Positions 1 through 10,435 of a stretch of 64,000 nucleotides of DNA are shown piece after piece; the stretch's first letter is position 1, and the number at the start of each line of letters is the position of its first letter. Location of the stretch: assembly GCF_031656215.1 (NCBI RefSeq), contig NZ_CP134228.1:868001-932000 (forward strand), in the 5' to 3' direction. The stretch is from Mesorhizobium koreense (GTDB lineage: Bacteria > Pseudomonadota > Alphaproteobacteria > Rhizobiales > Rhizobiaceae). Made by a program: the position numbers and the translations under genes. Under the pieces are notes generated by a model. It saw only the letters and a list, made by a program, of their open reading frames with translations, ran no database searches and was not told where the DNA came from.

Positions 1-1
1 C

Positions 2-985
2 GCCGATGCCGCCGACATCACCGGCGCAGGCGCCACCTTCCCCTATCCGATCTATGCGAAGTGGGCCGATGCCTACAAGCAGGAGACCGGAATCGGTCTC
101 AACTACCAGTCGATCGGCTCGGGCGGCGGCATCAAGCAGATCAAGGCGAAGACCGTGATCTTCGGCGCCTCCGACGCGCCGCTCAAGGGCGAGGACCTCG
201 ATTCGACCGGCCTTGCGCAATTCCCGATGGTGATGGGCGGCATCGTGCCGGTCGTCAATCTCGAAGGTATCAAGCCCGGCGACCTGGTGCTGGACGGCCC
301 GACCCTTGCCGACATCTTCCTCGGCAAGATCGCCAACTGGAACGACGAGGCCATCCAGAAGCTCAATCCCGACGCCAAGCTGCCGGATCAGGCCATCGCC
401 GTCATCCACCGCTCCGACGGTTCGGGCACGACCTTCAACTTCTCCTATTATCTGGCTGACGTGAATGCTGACTGGAAGGAAAAGGTCGGTGTCGCCACGG
501 CGCTGGAATGGCCGGTCGGCCTCGGCGCCAAGGGCAATGAGGGTGTCGCCAACAACGTCGCCCAGACCAGCGGTGCCATCGGCTATGTCGAATATGCCTA
601 CGCCAAGCAGAACAAGCTGACCTATGCCGACATGATCAACAAGGACGGCAACAAGGTCGAGCCGACTGCCGCCGCCTTCTCGGCCGCCGCAGCCAATGCC
701 GACTGGTCTTCCCAGCCGGGCTACGGCGTCATCCTCGCCAACCAGCCGGGCGCGGAATCCTGGCCGATGACGGCCGCGACCTGGATCCTCGTCTACAAGA
801 AGCCGGACAATCCGGACGCCACTGCCGACGCGCTGAAATTCTTCGCGTGGTCCTACGCCAAGGGCGACGACATGGCCGGAGCACTGGACTACGTGCCGAT
901 GCCGGACAATGTGGTCAAGAGCGTCGAGGAGATGTGGTCCAAGGATATCGTCGGCTCCGCAGGCAAGCCACTCTACGCCGAGTGA
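2..985 (+). CDS. pstS: Phosphate ABC transporter substrate-binding protein PstS (5' end outside window)
   Basis: Periplasmic phosphate-binding protein that delivers Pi to the PstCAB transporter. The frame is open from the window edge, so the signal peptide and the first mature residues are missing. The visible part opens with the [16 protein letters not shown] motif typical of PstS, followed by the [11 protein letters not shown] phosphate-loop region and [11 protein letters not shown], another conserved ligand-loop segment. About 327 codons are present, nearly the full family length. It is the first visible gene of a pst-pho cluster, 73 bases upstream of pstC. Pho-box control is expected from the family, but the promoter lies outside the window. 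Confidence 0.97.
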   Translation, partial: ADAADITGAGATFPYPIYAKWADAYKQETGIGLNYQSIGSGGGIKQIKAKTVIFGASDAPLKGEDLDSTGLAQFPMVMGGIVPVVNLEGIKPGDLVLDGPTLADIFLGKIANWNDEAIQKLNPDAKLPDQAIAVIHRSDGSGTTFNFSYYLADVNADWKEKVGVATALEWPVGLGAKGNEGVANNVAQTSGAIGYVEYAYAKQNKLTYADMINKDGNKVEPTAAAFSAAAANADWSSQPGYGVILANQPGAESWPMTAATWILVYKKPDNPDATADALKFFAWSYAKGDDMAGALDYVPMPDNVVKSVEEMWSKDIVGSAGKPLYAE

Positions 986-1058
986 CGACGGAATTGTAAA
1001 AGGTCGAGGACGGGAAAGCACATCGTTGCCTTCCCGTCTTCTTCAGCACGAGGGCCGC

Positions 1059-2051
1059 ATGAGCATCACCGCAGAAACCGCGTATTCCTCGAGTTCGGCC
1101 GCGAACATCCGCGCGGCTGCTGTGCGGCGCTTCGCCTTCACCGATTCCCTGTTCCACATACTGACGCGCCTGTCCGCCGCCCTTGTCCTGGTGATCCTCG
1201 GCGGCGTCGCGGTCTCGCTGGTCGCCGGGGCATGGCCGGCGCTTTCAACTTTCGGCTGGTCCTTCCTGGTCACCGAATCCTGGAATCCGGTGACAGAGAA
1301 ATTCGGCGCGCTTGCACCGATCTACGGCACACTCGTCACCTCGCTTATCGCCATCGTGATCGCCGTGCCGATCGGTATCGGCATTGCGATGTTCCTCACG
1401 GAACTCTGCCCACGTTCGTTGCGGCGGCCGATCGGTATCGCGGTCGAACTTCTGGCAGGCATTCCCTCGATCATCTACGGCATATGGGGTCTGTTCGTCT
1501 TCGCGCCGTTCCTGCAGGTCCATCTGCAGCCTTTCGTCATCAAGCTGTTCCATGGCGTCCCGGGGCTCTCCAGCCTGTTTTCCGGTCCGCCCTATGGCAT
1601 CGGGCTGATGACATCGGGGCTGATCCTGGCGATCATGGTGCTGCCCTTCATCACGTCCATCACCAAGGACGTGTTCGACACCGTGCCGGCGGTGTTGAAG
1701 GAATCCGCCTACGGGATCGGCTGCACGACCTGGGAGGTGACGCGCCGGGTCGTCATTCCATACACACGCGTCGGCATCATGGGCGGCGTGATGCTGGGGC
1801 TCGGCCGCGCACTCGGAGAGACCATGGCGGTCACCTTCGTCATCGGCAACGCGCACCGCATCTCGGCTTCGCTGTTCGCGCCGGGCACCACCATCTCGGC
1901 CTCGATCGCCAATGAATTCACCGAGGCCGACGGCGAGCTCTACACATCCTCGTTGATCGCGCTCGGTCTCATCCTGTTTGTCATCACCTTCCTGATCCTC
2001 GCCGCGTCCCGCTTCATGCTGATGCGGATCGAGCGTCGCGCCGGAAGCTGA
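1059..2051 (+). CDS. pstC: Phosphate ABC transporter permease PstC
   Basis: Inner-membrane permease of the high-affinity phosphate importer, 330 residues. I chose the ATG at 1059 because the protein then starts [13 protein letters not shown] and has the usual length; the frame is open further upstream, but that extension overlaps pstS. A first membrane segment lies around residues 35-55. The permease EAA-like loop ([20 protein letters not shown]) and the [17 protein letters not shown] segment are characteristic of PstC/PstA. It pairs with PstA as a heterodimer. It lies between pstS and pstA with short gaps, consistent with one operon. Confidence 0.96.
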   Translation: MSITAETAYSSSSAANIRAAAVRRFAFTDSLFHILTRLSAALVLVILGGVAVSLVAGAWPALSTFGWSFLVTESWNPVTEKFGALAPIYGTLVTSLIAIVIAVPIGIGIAMFLTELCPRSLRRPIGIAVELLAGIPSIIYGIWGLFVFAPFLQVHLQPFVIKLFHGVPGLSSLFSGPPYGIGLMTSGLILAIMVLPFITSITKDVFDTVPAVLKESAYGIGCTTWEVTRRVVIPYTRVGIMGGVMLGLGRALGETMAVTFVIGNAHRISASLFAPGTTISASIANEFTEADGELYTSSLIALGLILFVITFLILAASRFMLMRIERRAGS

Positions 2052-2068
2052 GAGGGAGCGTTCGAACG

Positions 2069-2920
2069 ATGGCAGCCGCATCTTCGCGCCACAATCGCCG
2101 CAAGGCCCGCAACGCCCTGATGATGGGGCTGAGCATGGTCGCGGCGGCAATAGGGCTCGCCTGGCTGGCGCTCATTCTGGGTGCGCTGGTCTGGAAGGGG
2201 ACTGCCGGCCTGTCGTTTGCCGTGTTCACCGAGATGACGCCGCCGCCGGGCGAAGCGGGAGGGCTCCTCAACGCCATCGCCGGCAGCGTCGTCATGACCG
2301 CGATCGCCATCGCGGTCGGCACGCCGGTCGGCATCCTCGCCGGCACCTACATGGCCGAATACGGCCGTTTCTCGAAGCTCACCGTCGTGGTGCGCTTCAT
2401 CAACGATATCCTGCTTTCCGCCCCTTCCATCGTCGTCGGCCTGTTCATCTACGAGATCATGGTGCGGCCGTTGGGGCATTTCTCGGCGCTCGCCGGCGCC
2501 TTCGCGCTCGCCATACTGGTGATGCCGGTGGTGGTGCGCACGACGGAAGACATGCTGAACCTCGTGCCGAACGCGCTGCGCGAAGCGGGCACGGCCATCG
2601 GCGCGCCGCGCTGGATCGTCATCCGATCTGTTGCCTACCGTGCCGCGCTGTCGGGCATCGTCACCGGCGTGTTGCTGGCGATCGCGCGCATTTCGGGCGA
2701 GACGGCGCCGCTCCTGTTCACCGCGCTCAACAACCAGTTCTGGTCGAGCAACGTCAACGCGCCGATGGCCAGCCTGCCGGTGACCATCTTCCAGTTTGCG
2801 CTCAGCCCCTATGAGGAATGGCAGCAATTGGCATGGACCGGCGCGCTGATCATCACCTTCGCCGTGCTGATGTTGAGCATCGTCGCACGCGCCCTTACCG
2901 TCCGGAGAGAGGACAGATGA
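2069..2920 (+). CDS. pstA: Phosphate ABC transporter permease PstA
   Basis: Second membrane subunit of the Pst importer, 283 residues. It begins 17 bases after pstC behind a GAGAGGGAG ribosome-binding site. Visible features are a strongly hydrophobic segment near residues 20-45, the loop [18 protein letters not shown] and the [17 protein letters not shown] segment typical of PstA. Its TGA stop overlaps the pstB ATG (ATGA), indicating translational coupling. Confidence 0.96.
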   Translation: MAAASSRHNRRKARNALMMGLSMVAAAIGLAWLALILGALVWKGTAGLSFAVFTEMTPPPGEAGGLLNAIAGSVVMTAIAIAVGTPVGILAGTYMAEYGRFSKLTVVVRFINDILLSAPSIVVGLFIYEIMVRPLGHFSALAGAFALAILVMPVVVRTTEDMLNLVPNALREAGTAIGAPRWIVIRSVAYRAALSGIVTGVLLAIARISGETAPLLFTALNNQFWSSNVNAPMASLPVTIFQFALSPYEEWQQLAWTGALIITFAVLMLSIVARALTVRREDR

Positions 2921-3723
2921 CACAAATGCTGTCGCCGACATCCATCGCCGCCAGCCGGCCGGCCGCCGAAGAGGTGAAGCTCGAGGTGAGCAACCTCAAT
3001 TTCTTCTACGACCGGACGCGGGCGCTGAAGGATATATCGCTGTCGCTGCCGGCGAAGAGCGTGACCGCCTTCATCGGGCCTTCCGGCTGCGGGAAATCGA
3101 CGCTTCTGCGCGTCTTCAACCGCATCTACGAACTCTATCCGAAGCAGCGGGCCGAAGGCGAGGTGCTCCTCGACGGCCGCAACATCCTCGACAAAGGGCA
3201 GGACCTGAACCTGCTTCGCGCCCAGGTCGGCATGGTCTTCCAGAAGCCGACGCCCTTTCCGATGACCATCTACGAAAACATCGCCTTCGGCATCCGGCTC
3301 TACGAGAAACTGCCGAGGTCCGAAATCGACGGTAGGGTCGAGGAAGCGCTGAAGCGCGCCGCGCTCTGGACCGAGGTGAAGGACAAGCTCAACGCCAGCG
3401 GACTCAGCCTCTCCGGCGGCCAGCAGCAGCGGCTCTGCATCGCGCGCACGGTCGCGGTGAAGCCGGAGGTGATCCTGCTCGATGAACCGGCCTCCGCGCT
3501 CGACCCGCTCTCGACCGCGAAGATCGAGGAGTTGATCGACGAATTGCAGGCCGACTACACGATCGTCATCGTCACCCACAACATGCAGCAGGCCGCCCGC
3601 GTGTCGGCCCGCACGGCCTTCATGTATCTCGGTGAACTCATCGAATTCGGCGACACCGAGCAGATCTTCACCTCGCCGCATGACAAGCGCACCCAGGACT
3701 ACATCACGGGCCGCTTCGGCTAG
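2917..3723 (+). CDS. pstB: Phosphate ABC transporter ATP-binding protein PstB
   Basis: ATPase that powers phosphate import, 268 residues. The ATG at 2917 overlaps the pstA stop and follows GAGAGGACAG, so I prefer it to the longer open frame. Motifs in order are Walker [10 protein letters not shown] (about residue 50), the Q-loop [12 protein letters not shown], the signature LSGGQQQRL, Walker [14 protein letters not shown] and the switch His in [12 protein letters not shown]. The Q-loop followed by KPTPFP and the C-terminal [14 protein letters not shown] are PstB hallmarks. The cluster order pstSCAB-phoU-phoB is the common rhizobial arrangement. Confidence 0.97.
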   Translation: MTQMLSPTSIAASRPAAEEVKLEVSNLNFFYDRTRALKDISLSLPAKSVTAFIGPSGCGKSTLLRVFNRIYELYPKQRAEGEVLLDGRNILDKGQDLNLLRAQVGMVFQKPTPFPMTIYENIAFGIRLYEKLPRSEIDGRVEEALKRAALWTEVKDKLNASGLSLSGGQQQRLCIARTVAVKPEVILLDEPASALDPLSTAKIEELIDELQADYTIVIVTHNMQQAARVSARTAFMYLGELIEFGDTEQIFTSPHDKRTQDYITGRFG

Positions 3724-3747
3724 CCCCGCCTTCACAGGGACCGGATC

Positions 3748-4452
3748 ATGAGAGAGCATACCGTCACCGCTTTCGACGAGGATCTGAAGGCCGTCGACCG
3801 GCTGATCCACGAGATGGGCGACCTCGCCGCCGCGATGGTCGGATCGGCGACCCGCGCGCTGCTCGACCTCGACAACCCGCTCGCCCACCACGTCGTGTCG
3901 CAGGACGCGGTGATGGACGCCATGCAGCGCGATCTCGACGAGCGGGCGATCACGCTGATCGCACGCCGCCAGCCGGTGGCGGGCGATCTGCGTTCGGTGG
4001 TGGGCGCCATCCGCATGGCAGCCGACCTGGAGCGGATCGGCGATCTGGCCAAGAACATCGCCAAGCGCGTCGGCGCGGTGGGCGAGGCGGTGCCGCCGCG
4101 CCGGTTCGCCCATGGCATCGACGCCATGACCGATCTCGTCCTCGGGCAGGTCGAGGGGGTCGTGCGCAAATACGAGGAGCGCGATGCGGAGGGGTTGAGC
4201 GGATTGCGCAGCGACGACGAGAAGATCGACATCCAGTATACGGCGGTCTTCCGCGAACTTCTGACCTATATGATGGAGGACCCGCGCAACATCACTGCCT
4301 GCACGCATCTCCTGTTCTGCGCCAAGAACCTCGAGCGGATCGGGGACCATGTGACCAATATCGCGGAAAACGGCTATTATATCGTCACGGGCCGGCAACT
4401 TTCGCCCGACCGGCCGAAGCAGGACGAAACGGCGAACGTACTGGCGGAATAG
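3748..4452 (+). CDS. phoU: Phosphate signalling protein PhoU
   Basis: Metal-binding, all-helical regulator of 234 residues that links the Pst transporter to the PhoR/PhoB pathway and keeps the Pho regulon off in high phosphate. Two PhoU repeats are visible, each with the pattern (R)xxADLERIGD / CAKNLERIGDHVTNIAE (about residues 90-105 and 190-210), whose acidic residues bind metal clusters. It lies 24 bases downstream of pstB and 11 bases upstream of phoB, so it is probably co-transcribed with both. Confidence 0.96.
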   Translation: MREHTVTAFDEDLKAVDRLIHEMGDLAAAMVGSATRALLDLDNPLAHHVVSQDAVMDAMQRDLDERAITLIARRQPVAGDLRSVVGAIRMAADLERIGDLAKNIAKRVGAVGEAVPPRRFAHGIDAMTDLVLGQVEGVVRKYEERDAEGLSGLRSDDEKIDIQYTAVFRELLTYMMEDPRNITACTHLLFCAKNLERIGDHVTNIAENGYYIVTGRQLSPDRPKQDETANVLAE

Positions 4453-4463
4453 CAGACAGGCCG

Positions 4464-5159
4464 ATGCCGATGATCGCACCGAAAATCCTGGTGGTGGAGG
4501 ACGAAGAGCCGCTCTCCGTGCTCCTGCGCTACAATCTGGAGTCCGAAGGCTACCAGGTCGAAACGGTCATGCGCGGCGACGAAGCCGAGATCAGGCTGAG
4601 GGAGAACGTGCCGGACCTTCTCGTGCTCGACTGGATGCTGCCAAGCATCTCCGGCATCGAGCTTTGCCGCCGGCTCCGCATAAGACCCGAGACCGAACGC
4701 CTGCCGGTGATCATGCTGACGGCGCGCGGCGAGGAAAGCGACCGGGTGCGCGGGCTCTCGACCGGCGCCGACGACTATCTCGTCAAGCCGTTCTCCATGC
4801 CCGAATTCGTGGCACGCGTGCGGGCGCTCCTGCGGCGGGCGAAACCCGAGACACTTTCAAACGTGCTCAAGGTCGGCGACATCGTACTCGATCGCGAGAC
4901 GCATCGCGTCTATCGCGGGGAGGCCGAGATCAGGCTCGGCCCGACCGAATTCCGCCTGCTCGAATTCCTTATGCGCAGCCCCGGCCGCGTCTTCTCGCGC
5001 GGCCAGTTGCTCGACAATGTGTGGGGCGAAACCATCTATATCGACGAGCGCACGGTCGACGTCCATGTCGGGCGCCTGCGCAAGGCGGTCAATGACGGCC
5101 GCTTGCCGGACGTCATCCGCACGATCCGCGGCGCCGGCTATTCCATTCAGGAGAGCTGA
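4464..5159 (+). CDS. phoB: Phosphate regulon response regulator PhoB
   Basis: OmpR-family response regulator, 231 residues. The receiver domain (about 5-120) shows the acidic patch VVEDEEP, the phosphorylation Asp in LLVLDWMLPSISG, Thr in IMLTARGEE and Lys in DYLVKPFSM. A winged-helix DNA-binding domain follows (about 130-228), with LGPTEFRLLEFLMRSPGRVFSR and the ERTVDVHVGRLRKAV recognition helix. It would activate pst and other Pho genes under phosphate starvation. The partner kinase PhoR is not in the window and is commonly encoded upstream of pstS. A second ATG six bases downstream is an equally possible start. Confidence 0.95.
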   Translation: MPMIAPKILVVEDEEPLSVLLRYNLESEGYQVETVMRGDEAEIRLRENVPDLLVLDWMLPSISGIELCRRLRIRPETERLPVIMLTARGEESDRVRGLSTGADDYLVKPFSMPEFVARVRALLRRAKPETLSNVLKVGDIVLDRETHRVYRGEAEIRLGPTEFRLLEFLMRSPGRVFSRGQLLDNVWGETIYIDERTVDVHVGRLRKAVNDGRLPDVIRTIRGAGYSIQES

Positions 5160-5175
5160 CCAGCGTCCTGCGGCT

Positions 5176-6420
5176 TCAGGCAACCGCCCTCCCGCGTGCG
5201 GCCACGGAGGGCGGGTTTCCGGCGGCGAAAACCTCCTGGTCGAGGAAGGTCAGCGCGCGCATGGCGCAGCCTTCGCGGATAAGTGAAAGCTGGTCCGGCT
5301 CGGTGGCGAACGATATCGCTTCCTCGTGCTGGCCGCCGACGGTCCTCGCGATCGCGGCGCGCATCGGTCCCTCGATCAGGTCGAAGGCGCGCGCGCCGAT
5401 ACCGACCATCGCGACGGGCGCCGGATCGATCAGCGCGAACAGGCTGCCGAGGCCAAGGCCGATCGCCTCCCCGGCTTGCGCGTAGGCTCTCCGCTCCGGT
5501 CCGTCATGCGTACGCGCCGCCTCGGCGAGCGCCAGCATATCCCGGTCCTCGATATCGGCGATGAAATGGTCGCGGTCGGGCAGGGCGTGGGCGTTGCGCC
5601 AGATCGCATAATTGCCGGCATAGGCCTCGATGCAGCCGCGCCGTCCGCAGCGGCAGAGATCGCCGTCCGGGATATGGATCATGTGGCCGAACTCGCCGCC
5701 GGAAGAGCGCGTGCCTGTGAAGAGTTCGCCGTTCAGGAAGAGGCCCATGCCGATACCGTTCGACAGGAGCACGGAGACGAAATTGTCGCGATAGCGCTCC
5801 GGGTCGCGCCAGCGCAGCGCCACCGCCGTCATGTTGCAATCGTTCTCCACCGTGACCGGAAGGCCGAACGCCTTCTCCAGCGCATCCCCGAAGCGGATAT
5901 TCCGGTGCGGCGTGATCGGCGACCAGAGCATCGCCGCTCCGCCTGAATCGGCGACGCCCTGCACGGCAAAGGAAATGCGCATCACCCTCGATCCGGCGGC
6001 GGCGCTTCTGGAGACGAGGCGGCCGACAATCCCGACCGCCTCCGCGATCAGCTCGTCCCGCGCAAGCGTCATCGTCGACAGCCTGCACTGCTCGGCCGCC
6101 ACGATATTCCCGGCATAGTCGAGGAGCGTCGCGGAAAGCGTGTTCAGCGCCAGCAGCATCGTGACGACCGAACTCGTTTCGGGATTGAGGCCGAGAGCCA
6201 CCTGCGGCCGGCCGCGTTTCGACACCGCCGTCCCGCCCTTCACCTCGGTGAGAATGCCTTCCTCGATCAGGTCGGCCGAAATCGCCGAAATGGTGGAATG
6301 GCTGAGCCCCGTAATTCCGGCGATCTCCGTACGCGAGGGTTGCCGGGCGCGGCGGACGGCGGAGATGATCATGGCACGATTGCGCCGCCTGAGATCGTCG
6401 TGGCGGATTCCGACCGTCAT
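5176..6420 (-). CDS. ROK-family transcriptional repressor (XylR-like)
   Basis: Protein of 414 residues with an N-terminal winged helix-turn-helix (about 10-65: ISAVRRARQPSRTEIAGITG and LSHSTISAISADLIEEG) and a C-terminal ROK sugar-kinase-like domain. The ROK signature zinc motif CRCGRRGCIEA (about residues 245-255) and GEFGHMIH are present. Regulators of this type release DNA on binding a sugar. It is divergent from xylFHG across a 188-base gap, so I infer it represses that operon in response to xylose or a related sugar; the ligand is not proven by sequence. It converges on phoB with a 16-base gap. Confidence 0.9.
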   Translation of the reverse strand: MTVGIRHDDLRRRNRAMIISAVRRARQPSRTEIAGITGLSHSTISAISADLIEEGILTEVKGGTAVSKRGRPQVALGLNPETSSVVTMLLALNTLSATLLDYAGNIVAAEQCRLSTMTLARDELIAEAVGIVGRLVSRSAAAGSRVMRISFAVQGVADSGGAAMLWSPITPHRNIRFGDALEKAFGLPVTVENDCNMTAVALRWRDPERYRDNFVSVLLSNGIGMGLFLNGELFTGTRSSGGEFGHMIHIPDGDLCRCGRRGCIEAYAGNYAIWRNAHALPDRDHFIADIEDRDMLALAEAARTHDGPERRAYAQAGEAIGLGLGSLFALIDPAPVAMVGIGARAFDLIEGPMRAAIARTVGGQHEEAISFATEPDQLSLIREGCAMRALTFLDQEVFAAGNPPSVAARGRAVA

Positions 6421-6499
6421 TTACACAATTCCTCCCGTGCCGTCGGGCGTCGGATCCAGCCGGGGCCGATCGGAGCCGCATGACAGCGCGTGAAGTATA

Positions 6500-6546
6500 T
6501 TGACATGGATAAAAGAGTGAGTCATTCTTTTTTTCGAAGCTCGAAA
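6500..6546 (+). promoter_or_regulatory. Probable xylF promoter with palindromic operator
   Basis: A TTGACA -35 element sits at 6500-6505, and 17 bases further a weak -10 (CATTCT, 6523-6528). Immediately after it is the palindrome TTTCGA-AGC-TCGAAA (6532-6546). The position, just downstream of the -10 and between the divergent ROK gene and xylF, fits a repressor operator. The assignment to the ROK protein is inference. Confidence 0.55.
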
Positions 6547-6608
6547 TAAAGAGCTTCCCAGAGACCGACGGTCTATTCATCGCGCCGGTTCGGCGCAGGG
6601 AGGAAATC

Positions 6609-7652
6609 ATGGGAAAGTTTACGGCCGCCTTGCTGGCGGGTGCCGCGATCACGCTTTCGTTCTCGACGTTTGCTCAGGCGAAGGACAAGATCATCGGCGT
6701 GTCCTGGTCGAACTTCCAGGAAGAGCGCTGGAAGACGGACGAGGCCGCGATCAAGAAGCAGCTCGAGGCCGATGGCGATAAATATATTTCCGCTGACGCC
6801 CAATCCTCTGCGGAAAAGCAGTTGAGCGACATCGAGAGCCTGATCTCGCAGGGCGCCAACGCGCTCATCGTGCTGGCCCAGGACTCCTCGGCGATCGGCC
6901 CGGCCATCCAGAAAGCGACGGACGAAGGCATTCCGGTAGTCGGGTATGACCGGCTGATCGAGAATCCGGAAGCGTTCTATCTCACCTTCGACAACAAGGA
7001 AGTCGGCCGCATGCAGGCGCAGGCGGTCTTCGCCGTGAAGCCGGAAGGCAATTACGTCTTCATCAAGGGCTCGTCGGCCGACCCGAACGCGGATTTCCTG
7101 TTTTCCGGCCAGATGGAAGTGCTGAAGGCTGCCATGGATGCCGGCAAGATCAAGAATGTCGGCGAGGCCTATACAGACGGCTGGCTGCCGGCGAACGCCC
7201 AGAAGAACATGGAGCAGTTCCTGACGACCAACAACAACAAGGTCGACGCGGTGGTCGCTTCCAATGACGGCACGGCCGGCGGTGCGATCGCGGCACTTGC
7301 CGCGCAGGGCCTTGCCGGCTCCGTGCCGGTTTCGGGACAGGACGGCGACCATGCGGCGCTGAACCGTATCGCTCTCGGTACCCAGACCGTGTCGGTGTGG
7401 AAGGATGCGCGCGAACTCGGCAAGAAAGCGGCCGAAATCGCTTCCATGCTCGCCGACGGCAAGAAGATGACCGAGATACCGGGCGTCCAGAAATTCGACG
7501 GCGGGCCGAAGCATGTCGAGATGAACTCGATCTTCCTGAAGCCGCTCCCGATCACCAAGGACAATCTCGACGTGGTGATCGATGCCGGCTGGATCAAGAA
7601 GGACGAAGTCTGCCAGGGCGTGAAGGCCGGAACCGTCAAGGTCTGCGGCTGA
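6609..7652 (+). CDS. xylF: D-xylose ABC transporter substrate-binding protein XylF
   Basis: Periplasmic sugar-binding protein, 347 residues, with a signal peptide ending at about [11 protein letters not shown] (residues 1-23). The mature start [18 protein letters not shown], the ligand-loop [17 protein letters not shown] and the segment [13 protein letters not shown] with VPVSGQDGD match the XylF branch of periplasmic binding protein type 1. It follows a GGAGGAAATC ribosome-binding site. It is the first gene of xylFHG, and a strong hairpin after it could raise its level relative to the membrane parts. Confidence 0.93.
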   Translation: MGKFTAALLAGAAITLSFSTFAQAKDKIIGVSWSNFQEERWKTDEAAIKKQLEADGDKYISADAQSSAEKQLSDIESLISQGANALIVLAQDSSAIGPAIQKATDEGIPVVGYDRLIENPEAFYLTFDNKEVGRMQAQAVFAVKPEGNYVFIKGSSADPNADFLFSGQMEVLKAAMDAGKIKNVGEAYTDGWLPANAQKNMEQFLTTNNNKVDAVVASNDGTAGGAIAALAAQGLAGSVPVSGQDGDHAALNRIALGTQTVSVWKDARELGKKAAEIASMLADGKKMTEIPGVQKFDGGPKHVEMNSIFLKPLPITKDNLDVVIDAGWIKKDEVCQGVKAGTVKVCG

Positions 7653-7667
7653 GCTTCGACAGATCGC

Positions 7668-7698
7668 GCCGCCGCGGTTTGACCAGAACCGCGGCGGC
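7668..7698 (+). repeat. Intercistronic stem-loop between xylF and xylH
   Basis: A perfect 12-base inverted repeat (GCCGCCGCGGTT at 7668-7679, AACCGCGGCGGC at 7687-7698) with a 7-base loop lies in the 109-base gap after xylF. There is no T-run, so it is more likely an RNA-stabilising or attenuating hairpin than a terminator; such hairpins often keep the binding-protein message abundant. Confidence 0.7.
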
Positions 7699-7761
7699 CA
7701 CGTAATATGGCAGTTAGCGCGGCAGACGCGGTGGCTCGCTTTGCCGCGCGGGGAGGAAGCC

Positions 7762-9069
7762 ATGTCCGATTCGACCGCGCCGCTCGACCGCGCCCGGGCG
7801 GCGGAACTCAGTCCCCTGAAATCGTTCCTCAGGGCGACCGAAATCGACACCCGCATGCTCGGGATGGTGGGGGCGCTGGCCCTTATCTGGATCGTTTTCC
7901 ATATCCTGACGGGCGGGCTGTTCTTGACGCCGCGCAACCTCTGGAACCTTTCGGTCCAGTCTGCCTCGATCGCCGTCATGGCGACGGGCATGGTGCTGGT
8001 CATCGTGACGCGCAACATCGACCTGTCCGTCGGCTCCATGCTCGGCTTCATCGGCATGATCATGGGGGTGACGCAGACCGAGTTCCTTCCCAAACTGCTC
8101 GGCTACGAGCATCCGACGATCTGGATCATCGCGCTCGCGGTCGGTCTGGTCCTCGGTCTGGTCCTCGGCGCCTTCCAGGGCTTTCTTATCGCCTATCTGG
8201 AAATCCCGTCCTTCATCGTGACGCTTGGCGGCCTTCTGGTCTGGCGCGGCGCCGCGTGGTGGGTGACGAGCGGCCGTACCGTGGCGCCCATGGACGAGAC
8301 GTTCAAGCTCATGGGAGGCGGGCCGCAGGGGTCGATCGGCGCCACATGGAGCTGGGTGGTGGGGATCGTGGCCTGCCTCCTCGTCGTCCTCGCCCTCATC
8401 AACGGGCGAGTGCAGCGCAGCCGCTTCCGCTTTCCGCAACGCCCCGTCTGGGCGGAATTCTTCCTGGGCGGCGTGACCTGCATCGCCATCCTGGCGGCGG
8501 TCGGTGTCGCCAATTCCTATCCGTGGCCGATCGGCATCGTGCGCCGCTATGCCCAAGCGCATAACATCACCATCCCCGACGGCGGGCTGTTCATCGCGCA
8601 CGGTATCGCCATACCGGTGCTGATCGCGATTGCGGCCGGCGCGGTCATGACCTTCCTCGCGACGCGCACGCGTTTCGGCCGCTACGTGTTCGCCATCGGC
8701 GGCAATCCGGAGGCGGCCGAACTTGCCGGCATCAACACGCGCTGGGTGACGGTGAAGGTCTTCATGCTGATGGGCATGCTGACGGCGGTGAGCGGCGCCA
8801 TCTCGATCGCGCGGCTGAACGCGGCGACCAACGCGCAGGGCACGCTGGACGAGCTTCTGGTGATCGCGGCGTCCGTCATCGGCGGCACGTCGCTCGCCGG
8901 CGGCGTCGGCACGGTCGCGGGTGCCATGCTCGGCGCGGTGCTGATGCAATCGCTGCAATCGGGCATGGTGCTGCTCGGACTGGACACCCCCTTGCAGAAC
9001 ATCGTCGTCGGAGCGGTGCTGGTCGTCGCCGTCTGGCTCGACACGCTCTACCGCCGCAGGATCCAGTGA
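7762..9069 (+). CDS. xylH: Xylose-type sugar ABC transporter permease XylH
   Basis: Membrane permease of 435 residues in the BPD_transp_2/AraH-RbsC family. I chose the ATG at 7762 (GGGAGGAAGCC upstream, protein start [15 protein letters not shown]); the frame is open from a TTG at 7741. About ten hydrophobic segments are visible. [35 protein letters not shown] and the C-terminal [22 protein letters not shown] are family signatures. It forms the membrane channel fed by XylF and powered by XylG. Confidence 0.93.
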   Translation: MSDSTAPLDRARAAELSPLKSFLRATEIDTRMLGMVGALALIWIVFHILTGGLFLTPRNLWNLSVQSASIAVMATGMVLVIVTRNIDLSVGSMLGFIGMIMGVTQTEFLPKLLGYEHPTIWIIALAVGLVLGLVLGAFQGFLIAYLEIPSFIVTLGGLLVWRGAAWWVTSGRTVAPMDETFKLMGGGPQGSIGATWSWVVGIVACLLVVLALINGRVQRSRFRFPQRPVWAEFFLGGVTCIAILAAVGVANSYPWPIGIVRRYAQAHNITIPDGGLFIAHGIAIPVLIAIAAGAVMTFLATRTRFGRYVFAIGGNPEAAELAGINTRWVTVKVFMLMGMLTAVSGAISIARLNAATNAQGTLDELLVIAASVIGGTSLAGGVGTVAGAMLGAVLMQSLQSGMVLLGLDTPLQNIVVGAVLVVAVWLDTLYRRRIQ

Positions 9070-9076
9070 GGCCGAC

Positions 9077-9868
9077 ATGGACGCCCAGAGACCCCCACTC
9101 GTCGATCTGAGGAACATCTCGATCTCCTTCGGCGGCGTGCATGCCGTCGACGAGGCCTCGGTCGATCTGCATGAAGGCGAGGTGATGGCGCTTCTCGGCC
9201 ATAACGGCGCCGGCAAGTCGACGCTGATCAAGATCCTCTCCGGCGCCTACAAGCGGGATACGGGCGAGATCTTCATCCGCGGCGAGGAAGCGACCATCAA
9301 CAACCCGCGCGACGCCAAGAAATACGGCATCGAGACGATCTACCAGACGCTCGCTCTGGCCGACAATGTCGATGCGGCGGCGAACCTGTTCCTCGGCCGG
9401 GAACTTCGTACGGCATGGGGCACGCTCGACGATGTTGCGATGGAGAACCAGGCGCGCAAGGTCATGGGGCGGCTCAACCCGCGCTTCCAGCGATTCAAAG
9501 AGCCGGTCAAGTCGCTGTCGGGCGGCCAGCGCCAGTCGGTGGCGATCGCTCGCGCCATCCTCTTCAATGCGCGCATCCTTATCATGGACGAGCCGACGGC
9601 GGCGCTCGGCCCGCAGGAAACCGCGCAGGTGGGCGAACTGATCAAGCAGCTCAAGGCCGACGGCATCGGCATCTTCCTCATCAGCCACGACATCCACGAC
9701 GTATTCGATCTCGCGGACCGCGTCTGCGTCATGAAGAACGGTCAGGTCGTGGGAACCGCGCGCACGGGAGACGTCACCAAGGACGAGGTGCTGGGAATGA
9801 TCATCCTCGGCAAGTGCCCGCCGGGCGCGGTGCCGGGACCCGGGGCCATGCAGGCCGCGGCGGCATAA
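9077..9868 (+). CDS. xylG: Sugar ABC transporter ATP-binding protein (XylG/FrcA type)
   Basis: ATPase of 263 residues with one nucleotide-binding domain: Walker [10 protein letters not shown] (about 41-49), Q-loop TIYQTLAL, signature LSGGQRQSV, Walker [14 protein letters not shown] and H-loop LISHDIHDV. Enterobacterial XylG carries two such domains in about 510 residues; a single-domain form is usual in rhizobial pentose/fructose transporters such as FrcA and presumably works as a homodimer. It starts 7 bases after xylH. Confidence 0.9.
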   Translation: MDAQRPPLVDLRNISISFGGVHAVDEASVDLHEGEVMALLGHNGAGKSTLIKILSGAYKRDTGEIFIRGEEATINNPRDAKKYGIETIYQTLALADNVDAAANLFLGRELRTAWGTLDDVAMENQARKVMGRLNPRFQRFKEPVKSLSGGQRQSVAIARAILFNARILIMDEPTAALGPQETAQVGELIKQLKADGIGIFLISHDIHDVFDLADRVCVMKNGQVVGTARTGDVTKDEVLGMIILGKCPPGAVPGPGAMQAAAA

Positions 9869-9881
9869 GCCGTCAGCCGGC

Positions 9882-10046
9882 TCAGCCGAGTATCGCGCCG
9901 CCGAAGATAAGAAGCAGTACCAGCACGATCAGCACGATGATGATCAGGATGCGGGCGAGGCCGCCGGCCACGCCGGCGATGCCGGGAAAGCCGAGCAGGC
10001 TTGCCACGCCGGCGATGATGACAAGGATGATGATCCAGCGAAGCAT
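9882..10046 (-). CDS. DUF1328 small membrane protein
   Basis: Very hydrophobic 54-residue protein starting MLRWIIILVIIAGVASLLGF, with two membrane segments joined by a glycine-rich turn (PGIAGVAGGLAR). This is the DUF1328 (YtjA-like) pattern, a family of small inner-membrane proteins often linked to stress conditions. A GGAGGATTTTT ribosome-binding site precedes the start. It converges on xylG with a 13-base gap. A second DUF1328 gene lies at 11837-12004 inside the stress-response locus. Confidence 0.8.
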   Translation of the reverse strand: MLRWIIILVIIAGVASLLGFPGIAGVAGGLARILIIIVLIVLVLLLIFGGAILG

Positions 10047-10165
10047 AAAAATCCTCCTTCAAGCCCGATGGAATCGGCTTGGCGGCACGTCGTTGCGCGG
10101 AAGTTTAAGTCGTTGGAAAAGAGGTGGGGAGGCCGCCTCGCGACAGCCTCCCGCGAAGATCGGTA

Positions 10166-10435
10166 TCAGCAGCGGCGTTCGTAGATCACGCGACGGCCGT
10201 AGCGGTCGTGGCCACGATAGCGGCAATAGCCCTGGCGATCGGCGGACCTGCCGAGCAGATAACCGGCGGTGCCGCCGATCAGCGCGCCGCCAAGCGCGCC
10301 ACCCGTCGTGCCGGTCGCCAGGCCGCCCACGGCCGCGCCTACCGCAGCACCGCCGACGCCGGTCTGTTCGGCAGTCGTACACCCCACCAATGCAAGTGGA
10401 GCGGCGGCCACCATCACCAAGATAAGCTTTTTCAT
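10166..10435 (-). CDS. Small glycine-zipper lipoprotein (YMGG-like)
   Basis: Protein of 89 residues. The start at 10435 is set by AAGGAGAAGG six bases upstream and gives a lipoprotein signal ending in the lipobox LVGC (about residue 17). A glycine-rich stretch follows, with GxxxG-type repeats (GGAAVGAAVGGLATGTTGGALGG), and then a basic, aromatic tail with two cysteines. The Gly-zipper resembles YMGG/SLT-type outer-membrane lipoproteins. The function is unknown; its position next to the general stress locus suggests an envelope stress role. Confidence 0.8.
   Translation of the reverse strand: MKKLILVMVAAAPLALVGCTTAEQTGVGGAAVGAAVGGLATGTTGGALGGALIGGTAGYLLGRSADRQGYCRYRGHDRYGRRVIYERRC

Noticed and set aside
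2809-4479. 556-residue open frame on the minus strand opposite pstA, pstB and phoU
   Set aside because: It is antisense to well-recognised genes, has Arg/His/Asp-rich composition and no family features; long antisense frames are usual in such high-GC DNA.
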